This document shows, piece after piece, positions 14,152 to 19,781 of a stretch of 19,781 bases of DNA. Source of the stretch: Thermodesulfobacteriota bacterium (GTDB lineage Bacteria; Desulfobacterota; QYQD01). Made by a program: the position numbers and the translations under genes. The notes beneath the pieces were generated by a model that searched no databases, was not told where the DNA came from, and worked only from the letters and a program-made list of their open reading frames with translations. Location of the stretch: contig JASEGX010000013.1 in assembly GCA_030017815.1 (NCBI GenBank), positions 1-19,781 of the forward strand, written 5' to 3'. Positions within the stretch are counted from its first letter, which is position 1; each line of letters starts with the position of its first letter.

Positions 14152-14366
14152 GAAAATCCCCCTGTATCCCCCTTTTCCAAAGGGGGACTGAACGTATTCC
14201 CCCTTTACTAAGAGGCTGTGTCGCAATGTCATTGCGAGGGAGTGAAACGACCGAAGCAATCTCACAACACGTTGAAATCATAGAGATTGCCACGCTCCCT
14301 TCGGTCGCTCGCAATGACAAATAACGATTATGACACAGTCTCTAAAGGAGGTGAGGGGGGATTTTC
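14152..14366. repeat. C/G-run palindromic repeat interrupted by a nested MITE
   Basis: Outer ends are GAAAATCCCCC (14152-14162) and GGGGGGATTTTC (14355-14366), inverted copies. The inner halves are broken by the element at 14211-14343. Removing it together with one TAA rejoins CCCCCTTTACTAAAGGAGG, a natural hairpin of this repeat family. The right half encodes the last residues of Fur (KIPPHLL), and the left end contributes the ribosome-binding region of feoB. A degenerate fragment (AAAGGGGGTCAGGGGAGATTTT) also occurs at 16085-16106. Confidence 0.7.
14211..14343. mobile_element. MITE with AGAGRCTGTGTC inverted ends, nested in another repeat
   Basis: The 133-bp element is bounded by AGAGGCTGTGTC (14211-14222) and GACACAGTCTCT (14332-14343), inverted with one mismatch. 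Inside are GTCATTGCGAGGGAG and CGCTCGCAATGAC arms, plus AGCAATCTC/GAGATTGC, a well-known style of intergenic palindrome in environmental bacteria. Flanking TAA on both sides suggests a TA or TAA target duplication, like those of IS630/Tc1-type transposition. Its right tip overlaps the fur stop codon. Confidence 0.7.
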
Positions 14367-14806
14367 TGTTTTTTCAAGCAATCCGCACATGCACCGTATA
14401 TCTCTAATCTGTGATCTTTGATAGCAAAATGATAGCGTGCCGCTATCTCCTCCTGCATCTTTTCAATGCGGTCATCCGTGAATTCAAGTATCTTACCGCA
14501 GGAGATACATATCAGATGATCATGATGCTCTCCCTGATCAACATTTTCATAACGGGTCTGTCCATCGGCAAACTTCCTCTCAACCGCCATCCCGCACTCT
14601 GTCAGCAGTTTTAGGGTTCGATAGACGGTAGTATAACCTATCCGGGGATTGACGCGTGCCGCATGGCGGTAAAGCTCATCTAAGTTTACATGGCCCTTCG
14701 TACTGAAAAAAATCCGGGCTATCTCATCCCGCTGACGTGAAGACTTGAGCTTCTTCTGGGCAATATATCCTCTAAGGATACTCTGCTTTTTATGAACAGC
14801 TTTCGT
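14342..14806 (-). CDS. fur: Fur-family ferric uptake regulator with non-canonical (ACG) start
   Basis: A 154-aa Fur protein. The N-terminal winged helix reads SRQRDEIARIFFSTKGHVNLDELYRHA...IGYTTVYRTLKLLTECG (about residues 25-77); the C-terminal dimer/metal domain has HHDHLICISCGKILEF (HHDH plus CxxC) and YGACADC. An ATG exists only at 14590 and would delete the DNA-binding domain, yet the frame is open and well conserved upstream to a TAA at 14828-14830. No ATG, GTG or TTG lies in that region. ACG at 14806 sits 8 nt after GGGGGAGG and would give MKAVHKKQSIL, so it occupies the start position: either a rare ACG start or an ATG-to-ACG change or sequencing error. The C-terminal residues and stop come from a repeat. 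It should repress iron genes and itself. Confidence 0.88.
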   Translation of the reverse strand, partial: TKAVHKKQSILRGYIAQKKLKSSRQRDEIARIFFSTKGHVNLDELYRHAARVNPRIGYTTVYRTLKLLTECGMAVERKFADGQTRYENVDQGEHHDHLICISCGKILEFTDDRIEKMQEEIAARYHFAIKDHRLEIYGACADCLKKQKIPPHLL

Positions 14807-14833
14807 GAAAACGCCCTCCCCCGCTTTTTAGAT

Positions 14834-14862
14834 ATTATGAAAATGAATTTCATTTTCATAAT
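14834..14862. promoter_or_regulatory. Fur box: 29-bp perfect palindrome (14-1-14)
   Basis: ATTATGAAAATGAA (14834-14847), a central T, and TTCATTTTCATAAT (14849-14862) are perfect inverted arms. The inner GAAAATGAA-T-TTCATTTTC matches the Fur consensus GATAATGAT-A-ATCATTATC at most positions. It covers the expected transcription start just downstream of the fur -10, so Fur bound to iron would block its own transcription. Confidence 0.85.
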
Positions 14863-14863
14863 C

Positions 14864-14892
14864 TATTTAAGACATCCTCCGGGTCTTGTCAA
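14864..14892 (-). promoter_or_regulatory. Sigma-70 promoter of fur
   Basis: On the minus strand a perfect TTGACA (14887-14892) and TAAATA (14864-14869) are spaced 17 bp. The start point would fall near 14857, inside the Fur box, leaving a roughly 50-nt leader with GGGGGAGG before the ACG start. Confidence 0.75.
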
Positions 14893-14919
14893 GGGAAATA
14901 AGCGCCGGAATATTGAGTG

Positions 14920-14958
14920 TTGACTTTTATGCACAATTAACTTAGCTATAAGAGCTAA
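14920..14958 (+). promoter_or_regulatory. Candidate promoter with overlapping inverted repeat for the selenoprotein unit
   Basis: TTGACT (14920-14925) and TAGCTA (14943-14948), 17 bp apart, point to the gene at 14996. The -10 overlaps a perfect inverted repeat TTAGCT-ATAAG-AGCTAA (14942-14958), which could be an operator. The start would be near 14955, with a 40-nt leader carrying AGGATAAGGA before the ATG. Confidence 0.45.
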
Positions 14959-14995
14959 TGTTACCTTAAATCTCAGACTTGAACCAGGATAAGGA

Positions 14996-15163
14996 ATGCC
15001 CTGTAAGACATGCGGCGGCCGGCTATCCATCGTCAGGACTTGAAAAGATGTAACCCTGCGCTGCAAGGGTTGCGGCCGCAAATACACAGTTAAAGAACTG
15101 CTTGGCGAACTGGATGAAGATTTACTGGAGCGGATCGCCATGATCCGGTGTGACCGGGTCTGA
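14996..15163 (+). CDS. Small dual-CXXC protein with in-frame TGA: probable selenoprotein
   Basis: A 55-aa frame: MPCKTCGGRLSIVRT, TGA at 15041-15043 (position 16), then KDVTLRCKGCGRKYTVKEL and an acidic helical tail LGELDEDLLERIAMIRCDRV. The two CxxC motifs (residues 3-6 and 22-25) look like a zinc or redox ribbon, and the TGA lies between them. Eight bases after the TGA, AACCCT (15052-15057) pairs with AGGGTT (15066-15071) around an 8-nt loop beginning with G, the size and position expected for a bacterial SECIS. From memory, this resembles the small dual-CXXC (seleno)proteins of Desulfobacterota, in which this site is Cys or Sec. AGGA stands six bases before the ATG. The start of the next gene abuts or overlaps its stop. 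A simple nonsense mutation is the alternative. Confidence 0.7.
15041..15071 (+). promoter_or_regulatory. In-frame TGA and candidate bacterial SECIS hairpin
   Basis: The TGA (15041-15043) is followed by 8 nt and then a 6-bp stem (15052-15057 with 15066-15071) and an 8-nt apical loop (15058-15065) whose first base is G. The loop begins 14 nt after the TGA, slightly close compared with most bacterial SECIS elements. It lies entirely in the coding frame, so both constraints must be satisfied by the same bases. Confidence 0.5.
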
Positions 15164-15167
15164 TTCC

Positions 15168-16025
15168 ATGAATAGCCCGAAGACCAAAAACACCCTGCCG
15201 GTAATCCCTTCCAATATGGGCGGAGATTTGCACCATCTGGAAAACCTGCATGGCGCTGATCTGGTACTCTTCGTGGCCGGGAATCAGTTTATGGTCATGC
15301 CGGAACTCCTGGCCGCCTTCCAGCAGCAATACCCGGAGATAAAAAAGATCTTTTATGAGACCCTGCCGCCCGGTCTGGAACTAAAACAGATACTGGCAGG
15401 CGGGGCTATATTCCAGGATAAAATAATCGATGTCATACCCGATATCTATGCCTCCGTTAATGAAAGCGCTATGCACTCTTTAGAAGAGGCAGACCTTATC
15501 GAAAAAGGAGAATATTTTCTCTACTTACACAACCGGATAGTACTTATGGTCCCCGAAGGTAACCCGGCCCGCATTACCTCTGTCCATGACCTGGGCAGAG
15601 ATGAGGTCAGGATCTCCCAGCCTAACCCGGAGACCGAGGATATTGCCTTTCATATCATCGAGATGTACCGGGAGACTGGCGGCCAGGCCTTAGTTGAAAG
15701 GATTATGGAGGAAAAAAGGGCGGAAGGCACTACCATCTTAACCATCGTCCATCACCGGGAAACCCCATTACGCCTGAAAAAGCGGACGGTTGATGTGGGG
15801 CCGGTATGGGCAACCGAACATATAAATGCACGCCGGGAAGGTTTAATGTTCGAGTGTATTGAGCCAGGCCAAGACCTGGATCAGCGGGATAAAATAGATT
15901 ACTTTATAACTGTGCTAAAAAACGCCCCTGATCCTTCAAATGCCGCAAAATTTCTCGACTTCATAAGGTCAGCCTCGGCCCAGAGTATCTATAAAAAATA
16001 TGGCTTTGTTCCTCACTTCGTATAG
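15168..16025 (+). CDS. ModA/PBP-like substrate-binding-fold protein without signal peptide
   Basis: 285 aa. The sequence has periplasmic-binding-protein features: LVLFVAGNQFMVMPELLAAFQQQYPEIKKIFYETLPPG, DVIPDIYASV, a hinge-type VSVHDLG/QPNPETEDIAFHIIEMY, and a terminal SASAQSIYKKYGFVPH typical of molybdate/tungstate-type ModA proteins. No signal peptide or lipoprotein box precedes it, so it is probably cytoplasmic, or the start is wrong. The ATG at 15168 lies 4 nt after the stop of the small dual-CXXC gene; a GTG at 15150 would overlap that gene. The two are almost certainly co-translated. No ABC permease or ATPase lies beside it. It may sense or sequester an oxyanion, or serve the selenoprotein; that is inference. 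Confidence 0.7.
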   Translation: MNSPKTKNTLPVIPSNMGGDLHHLENLHGADLVLFVAGNQFMVMPELLAAFQQQYPEIKKIFYETLPPGLELKQILAGGAIFQDKIIDVIPDIYASVNESAMHSLEEADLIEKGEYFLYLHNRIVLMVPEGNPARITSVHDLGRDEVRISQPNPETEDIAFHIIEMYRETGGQALVERIMEEKRAEGTTILTIVHHRETPLRLKKRTVDVGPVWATEHINARREGLMFECIEPGQDLDQRDKIDYFITVLKNAPDPSNAAKFLDFIRSASAQSIYKKYGFVPHFV

Positions 16026-16033
16026 TTTTAGCA

Positions 16034-16060
16034 AACACTGTCTAAAAATAGAGTGTTGTT
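16034..16060 (+). terminator. Weak candidate terminator after the PBP-like gene
   Basis: AACACT (16034-16039) and AGTGTT (16052-16057) form a 6-bp stem around a 12-nt A-rich loop, followed by GTTTTA. It lies 9 nt after the stop codon. The stem is short, so this is tentative. The rest of the gap to 16170 holds a degenerate G-run repeat (16085-16106). Confidence 0.35.
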
Positions 16061-16169
16061 TTATACCAAGTTGCGCTCAAAGTAAAAGGGGGTCAGGGGA
16101 GATTTTATCAGGTAATCCTCCACACTATTCCCGGAAGAACTCAATATTTTCTGTAACTTGGACGGAGGA

Positions 16170-16886
16170 TTAGGAGGCTTGTTTTATCTCTTCAATTATA
16201 CGACGGGCAGCTTCTATAGGATCTTTAGCGGTTCGGATAGGTCTTCCCACTACTATATAATCGGCGCCATTAAGGATAGCCTCCCGGGGAGTGACAATCC
16301 TTCTCTGGTCATCATCGGATGTAACACTCCAGGCCGGCCGTATGCCGGGGGTAACGATGAGAAAATCCCTTCCTAAGCGTTCTCTTATAGCCTTAACTTC
16401 CTGACCGGAAGATATGACGCCGCTGCATCCTGCTTCTCCGGCTACCATGGCCCTCTGCACCACAAGGCGGGAAACATCATCGATAAACTCCCCGGCCAAA
16501 CCCTGGACAGCGAGATCATCTCTTCCTATACTGGTCAGAAGGGTAACCCCAAGTACCTTTGTCCCGGCGCCGGTAGCTATGGATATGGCCCCGGCCAGAC
16601 GTCTGCCCGCGTCACAGTGAATGGTCACAAAGTCAACGCCGTATCCGGAGATAACGGATAAGGCCCTTTTTACCGTCTCCGGTATGTCGTGGAGTTTCAG
16701 GTCGAGAAAGATTCCGGCCTCTGTCTCTTCTTTGATCTTTTTGAGGATAGAAGGGCCTTCCGCGATAAATAACTCCAGCCCAATCTTAAATACACCAACT
16801 GTACCGGCAAGAAGACGTACATATGTCGAAGCCTCTTTCCAGGAAGGGAAATCCAGGGGAAATATGAGTCTGTCTTTATCTCTCAT
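16170..16886 (-). CDS. pyrF: Orotidine 5'-phosphate decarboxylase
   Basis: 238 aa, complete. It converts OMP to UMP, the last step of de novo pyrimidine synthesis. The catalytic DxKxxD motif is DLKLHDIPETV at residues 62-72 (D62, K64, D67), with FKIGLELF at 33-40, a phosphate-binding VTPGIRP at about 172-178 and ADYIVVGRPI near the C-terminus. The ATG at 16886 overlaps the tlyA stop by 11 nt and has AAGGGA just upstream, so it is translationally coupled. It is the last gene of the dxs-tlyA-pyrF operon. Confidence 0.96.
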   Translation of the reverse strand: MRDKDRLIFPLDFPSWKEASTYVRLLAGTVGVFKIGLELFIAEGPSILKKIKEETEAGIFLDLKLHDIPETVKRALSVISGYGVDFVTIHCDAGRRLAGAISIATGAGTKVLGVTLLTSIGRDDLAVQGLAGEFIDDVSRLVVQRAMVAGEAGCSGVISSGQEVKAIRERLGRDFLIVTPGIRPAWSVTSDDDQRRIVTPREAILNGADYIVVGRPIRTAKDPIEAARRIIEEIKQAS

Positions 16887-17676
16887 ATCCCTTCTTCAAA
16901 TACAGGAGAAATTCTCTGTTGCCCTTGGCGCCCAGGATGGGCGACTCAATAAGACCTATGGAGATCAGGCCGATGTCTCCCGCAAATGTCTGTATTTTTT
17001 CAGTCGCCTGTGTCTGAAGCGCCGGGTCACGGACTATGCCCCCCTTCCCCACCTGTCCTTTTCCGACCTCAAACTGAGGTTTGACCAGCGCTACTATCTC
17101 CGCCTGCTCTTTCAGCAGGGTAACAACTACCGGGATAACCTTCGACAGAGAGATAAAGGATACGTCTATGACCGCTATGTCCGCCTTTTCGCCTATGTCT
17201 TCCGGCCCCAAGTAACGAATATTTTTTCGCTCCAGAGATATGACGCGCCCATCCTGTCTGAGAGTCCAGTCGAGCTGCCCATATCCCACGTCTATGGCAT
17301 AGACCCTGCGGGCCCCATGTTTCAGGAGGCAGTCCGTAAAACCGCCCGTCGAGGCCCCGACATCAATAGCCACCCTGCCCTGGATGTCTATACCAAAGGT
17401 CTTTATGGCCTCCTCTAACTTTAGACCGCCCCGGCTGACATAAGGTATGTCAGGCTCTTTCAATAATATAGAAGCGTCCACCGGCACCATAGCCCCGGCC
17501 TTGGTTACCTGGACTCCATTGATCAGAACCGATCCCGCCATTATCAGGGCCCGGGCCCGCTCCCGGCTCGAAACCAGACCTTGATCCACAAGTATCTTAT
17601 CCAGCCTCTGTTTATGGAGATGTTTTGACAGGCGTTCAGCCATCAGCTCTGTAGCCGCAGGCTTTAGCCTGCGCAT
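16876..17676 (-). CDS. tlyA: TlyA-family rRNA 2'-O-methyltransferase (hemolysin A-like)
   Basis: 266 aa. The N-terminal S4 RNA-binding domain (HKQRLDKILVDQGLVSSRERARALIMAGSVLINGVQV, about residues 21-58) is followed by an FtsJ-type SAM methyltransferase domain: SRGGLKLEEAI at 81-91, SAM motif DVGASTGGFTDCLL at 105-118, AVIDVSFISL and ALVKPQFEVGKGQVGKGG. This fits 16S/23S rRNA 2'-O-methyltransferases; despite the hemolysin name, the role is ribosomal. The ATG at 17676 overlaps the dxs stop as TAATG; an alternative ATG at 17643 avoids the repeat CAGGCTAAAGCCTGCGGCTAC that encodes the first ten residues. Either start leaves the S4 domain intact. Confidence 0.93.
   Translation of the reverse strand: MRRLKPAATELMAERLSKHLHKQRLDKILVDQGLVSSRERARALIMAGSVLINGVQVTKAGAMVPVDASILLKEPDIPYVSRGGLKLEEAIKTFGIDIQGRVAIDVGASTGGFTDCLLKHGARRVYAIDVGYGQLDWTLRQDGRVISLERKNIRYLGPEDIGEKADIAVIDVSFISLSKVIPVVVTLLKEQAEIVALVKPQFEVGKGQVGKGGIVRDPALQTQATEKIQTFAGDIGLISIGLIESPILGAKGNREFLLYLKKGYER
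17651..17675. repeat. CAGGCTAAAGCCTG palindromic repeat at the dxs/tlyA junction
   Basis: The minus strand reads GCAGGCTAAAGCCTGCGGCTAC; a partial copy lies at 11154-11172. It is a short palindromic family, here fused to the tlyA 5' end. Confidence 0.6.
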
Positions 17677-19664
17677 TAGCCTTTCAGCAAAGATAAGGCG
17701 GCCTCGGCTATGGATTCAGCAGTCAAGCCATATCTCTCGCGAAGCTTCTTTTGACTGCCATGCTCCACAAAACGATCCGGAACACCTATCCGTTTTAAAG
17801 GCTTATCCAAGATATTGCGGCGTTCAAATAGTTCCAGTATCGCACTGCCGAATCCACCGTCCAGGACGTGTTCTTCTACGGTCAACACGGCCTTGCTTCG
17901 CTGAGCCTTTGAGATGATAAGTTCCTCGTCCAGAGGCTTTACAAACCGGGAGTTGACCACAGTGGCGCTAATCCCTGATTCTGCCAGTAACTTTGCGGCT
18001 TGAACAGCCGTATTTACCGTGACCCCGATGGCCAGTATCAAAAGATCGTCGCCTTCCCGCAAGACTTCGGCCTTGCCGATCGGTATGATGTTTAGACACT
18101 GATCCAGGGGTATGCCCTCACCGGCTCCCCTCGGGTAACGCACGGCGGCCGGACCCGGATGTTTAACGGCCGTATAAAGCATATGCTGGAGTTCATTCTC
18201 ATCCTTAGGAGCCATAACTACCATATTAGGCAGGTGCCGCAAGTAGGCAAAGTCGAAGAGCCCATGATGAGTAGGCCCGTCTTCGCCTACAATCCCACCC
18301 CGGTCCAGGGCAAAAGTTACCGGTAAATTAGAAAGGCAAACATCATGGGCTATCTGGTCATAGGCCCTTTGCAGGAAAGTAGAATAGATAGCCACAACCG
18401 GTGACAGGCCCTCAGAGGCCAATCCAGCCGCAAAAGTCACGGCATGCTGTTCGGCGATACCCACGTCAAAAAATCTCTCAGGAAATTTCTCGGAGAAATC
18501 ATTCAGCCCGGTGCCCTCCGGCATGGCCGCAGTAATAGCTACAATTTTTTTATCTTCAGCCGCCAGTCTCATGAGCGTATTTCCAAAGACCTTGGTGTAA
18601 CTCATAGGACAGTTGGGGTTGACTCGAATTTCCCCGGTCTCAATATCAAAAGGTCCCACGCCATGGTAAAGGTCTGGCCTCTCCTCAGCCGGTTTGTACC
18701 CTTTGCCTTTTTTCGTCAATACATGCACCAGCACCGGCCCATCCAGATATTCCAGGTTGCGTAAGATCGGAATGAGTTCTCCAAAATCATGACCGGAAAT
18801 GGGGCCGATGTATTCAAACTTCAGGGCCTCAAAGAGCATCCCCGGCGTGAAAAATCCCTTGAACGAGTCCTCTACCTTTTTAAGGACATGGATTATGTTC
18901 TCTCCCACCCCGGACAGTGATTTCAGCCTCCGCTCCACGTCTTTCTTAAACCGTACCACGGTGCGTCCGGTGAGTTTACGGCTGAGATACGCAGAGAGGG
19001 CCCCCACATTTTTGGATATCGACATCTCATTGTCATTCAGGATAACGATCAGGTTCTTATCCAGGTGTCCGGCCTGATTCAATCCTTCAAAGGCCAACCC
19101 AGCGGTCATAGACCCATCACCGATGACGGCAATAATTTTGGTCTTTTCTCCCTTGAAGCATTTAGCCGCTGTAATACCTAACGCCGCTGAAATGGAGGTA
19201 CTGCTATGGCCGGCGTCGAACGTATCATAGGCGCTTTCGGCCCTCTTAAGAAAACCACTGATTCCTCCATCCTGGCGCAGGGTGCAAAACCGGTCCCGGC
19301 GACCGGTGAGGAGCTTGTGGGCATAGGCCTGATGGCCCACATCCCAGATGATCTTATCGCGCGGAGTGTCAAAGACATAATGCAGGGCGATGGCCAGCTC
19401 CACAGTCCCAAGACTTGAGGCCAGGTGGCCGCCATTCTTAGAGACCGTTCGGATTATCTCTTCCCTTATCTCCTGGGCCAGAAGGGTTAGTTGATTCTCG
19501 TTGAGGGACTTCATGTCTGCCGGGCTATTAATGCGAGGGAGTATCGGAGATAGAATCACTTCCGCCTCCTTTTCATTGTCGATCGGCCTGCCTTTAGCGG
19601 AGAGTGTTTTTATCCGCTCTTGAGAGACACCTTGTTTTAAATCCATCCTCTGTGCTACCGCCAT
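17676..19664 (-). CDS. dxs: 1-deoxy-D-xylulose-5-phosphate synthase
   Basis: 662 aa from this start. It condenses pyruvate and glyceraldehyde 3-phosphate in the MEP isoprenoid pathway, also feeding thiamine and pyridoxal in some bacteria. The thiamine-diphosphate motif is GDGSMTAGLAFEGLNQA...ILNDNEMSI, with SGFLKRAES upstream, and later GIAEQHAVTFAAGLA and DRGGIVGEDGPTHHG from the transketolase pyrimidine domain; the transketolase C domain closes the protein (VEEHVLDGGFGSAI). The core family start, LPRINSPADMKSL, comes about 40 residues in, so there is an N-terminal extension without a recognised domain. ATG 19664 has AGGTGG nearby; GTG 19673 is an alternative. It is the first gene of the dxs-tlyA-pyrF operon. 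Confidence 0.96.
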   Translation of the reverse strand: MAVAQRMDLKQGVSQERIKTLSAKGRPIDNEKEAEVILSPILPRINSPADMKSLNENQLTLLAQEIREEIIRTVSKNGGHLASSLGTVELAIALHYVFDTPRDKIIWDVGHQAYAHKLLTGRRDRFCTLRQDGGISGFLKRAESAYDTFDAGHSSTSISAALGITAAKCFKGEKTKIIAVIGDGSMTAGLAFEGLNQAGHLDKNLIVILNDNEMSISKNVGALSAYLSRKLTGRTVVRFKKDVERRLKSLSGVGENIIHVLKKVEDSFKGFFTPGMLFEALKFEYIGPISGHDFGELIPILRNLEYLDGPVLVHVLTKKGKGYKPAEERPDLYHGVGPFDIETGEIRVNPNCPMSYTKVFGNTLMRLAAEDKKIVAITAAMPEGTGLNDFSEKFPERFFDVGIAEQHAVTFAAGLASEGLSPVVAIYSTFLQRAYDQIAHDVCLSNLPVTFALDRGGIVGEDGPTHHGLFDFAYLRHLPNMVVMAPKDENELQHMLYTAVKHPGPAAVRYPRGAGEGIPLDQCLNIIPIGKAEVLREGDDLLILAIGVTVNTAVQAAKLLAESGISATVVNSRFVKPLDEELIISKAQRSKAVLTVEEHVLDGGFGSAILELFERRNILDKPLKRIGVPDRFVEHGSQKKLRERYGLTAESIAEAALSLLKG

Positions 19665-19702
19665 CTCTCCCACCTACCCTTGACGGCTTCGTAAAAAAGC
19701 CT

Positions 19703-19781
19703 TTTCACCGCTGAGGACTTAGAGCCCGCAGAGAAAAACTTTTGCCACCAAGGCACCAAGACACAAAGGAATAATCTTAGT
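19703..19781. repeat. Dispersed CACCGC...GCAGAGAAAAA plus GCCACCAAGGCACC repeat (cut by window end)
   Basis: TTTCACCGCTGAGGAC...CCGCAGAGAAAAACTTTTGCCACCAAGGCACCAAGACACAAAGGAATAATCTTAGT is a composite of two words also found at 7702-7936 and 6089-6186, lying upstream of dxs. No promoter was identified in it. Confidence 0.65.

Noticed and set aside
14150..14320. Extension of feoB by 57 codons to 14320
   Set aside because: The sequence is the two nested repeats; the translated peptide is not FeoB-like.
15041..15043. TGA as simple nonsense mutation in a dead gene
   Set aside because: The frame after it keeps CxxC and the family-like tail with no further lesion, and a hairpin follows; not fully excluded.
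14863..15329. Minus-strand frames opposite the selenoprotein and PBP-like gene
   Set aside because: No ribosome-binding site, and the plus strand has CXXC and PBP motifs in frame.
16621..17418. 265-aa plus-strand frame
   Set aside because: Lies antisense across tlyA and pyrF, which have clear family motifs; no ribosome-binding site or family.

Overview
The window looks like a chromosomal segment of an anaerobic Gram-negative bacterium, most likely a Desulfobacterota (deltaproteobacterial) relative. This is inferred from PEP-CTERM exosortase substrates, a FeoB paired with a DtxR-FeoA fusion, a likely small selenoprotein of a dual-CXXC type I associate with that phylum, and spacers packed with short palindromic repeats. 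No rRNA, tRNA, CRISPR array or intact insertion sequence was seen.

Layout. 1-710 (minus): a RelE-like toxin and its antitoxin. 817-4411 (minus): a surface-glycan block made of a hexapeptide-repeat membrane acyltransferase, an MGT-type glycosyltransferase, a zinc-ribbon SDR epimerase and the frameshifted tail of a second glycosyltransferase, with palindromic mini-elements between and beside them. 4627-5830: a PEP-CTERM surface protein with a terminator behind it and a decayed TAGCGTA heptamer array in front. 5874-8880: three more toxin-antitoxin modules (VapBC, MazEF-like, FitAB/VapBC-like) separated by repeat-rich spacers; the first two are fired outward from back-to-back near-consensus promoters. 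8929-9669: a second PEP-CTERM protein. 9670-10252: repeat-rich spacer. 10253-11125: an unnamed protein combining a coiled coil, a winged helix and a PD-(D/E)XK nuclease-like domain. 11201-14892: an iron block with a DtxR-FeoA regulator, FeoB, Fur and a Fur-box promoter. 14996-16025 (plus): a small two-gene unit, the probable selenoprotein followed by a ModA/PBP-like protein without a signal peptide. 16170-19673 (minus): dxs, tlyA and pyrF, tightly packed. 19680-19781: repeat.

How it fits together. Fur and the DtxR-FeoA protein flank feoB and probably set ferrous-iron uptake; Fur almost certainly represses itself, because a 29-bp palindromic Fur box sits immediately downstream of the -10 of its own promoter. 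The glycan genes and the two PEP-CTERM proteins point to an exopolysaccharide-linked surface layer, but no exosortase lies in the window. dxs (isoprenoid precursors), tlyA (rRNA methylation) and pyrF (UMP synthesis) form a housekeeping operon.

The most interesting points are (1) an overlooked 55-residue protein with an in-frame TGA between two CXXC motifs, followed by a SECIS-like hairpin and coupled to a cytoplasmic substrate-binding-like protein; (2) a fur gene whose reading frame has no ATG, GTG or TTG at its start, with ACG in the start position; (3) mobile palindromic elements that supply the ends of real genes (glycosyltransferase C-terminus, Fur C-terminus, feoB leader), one nested inside another with a clean reconstructable junction.
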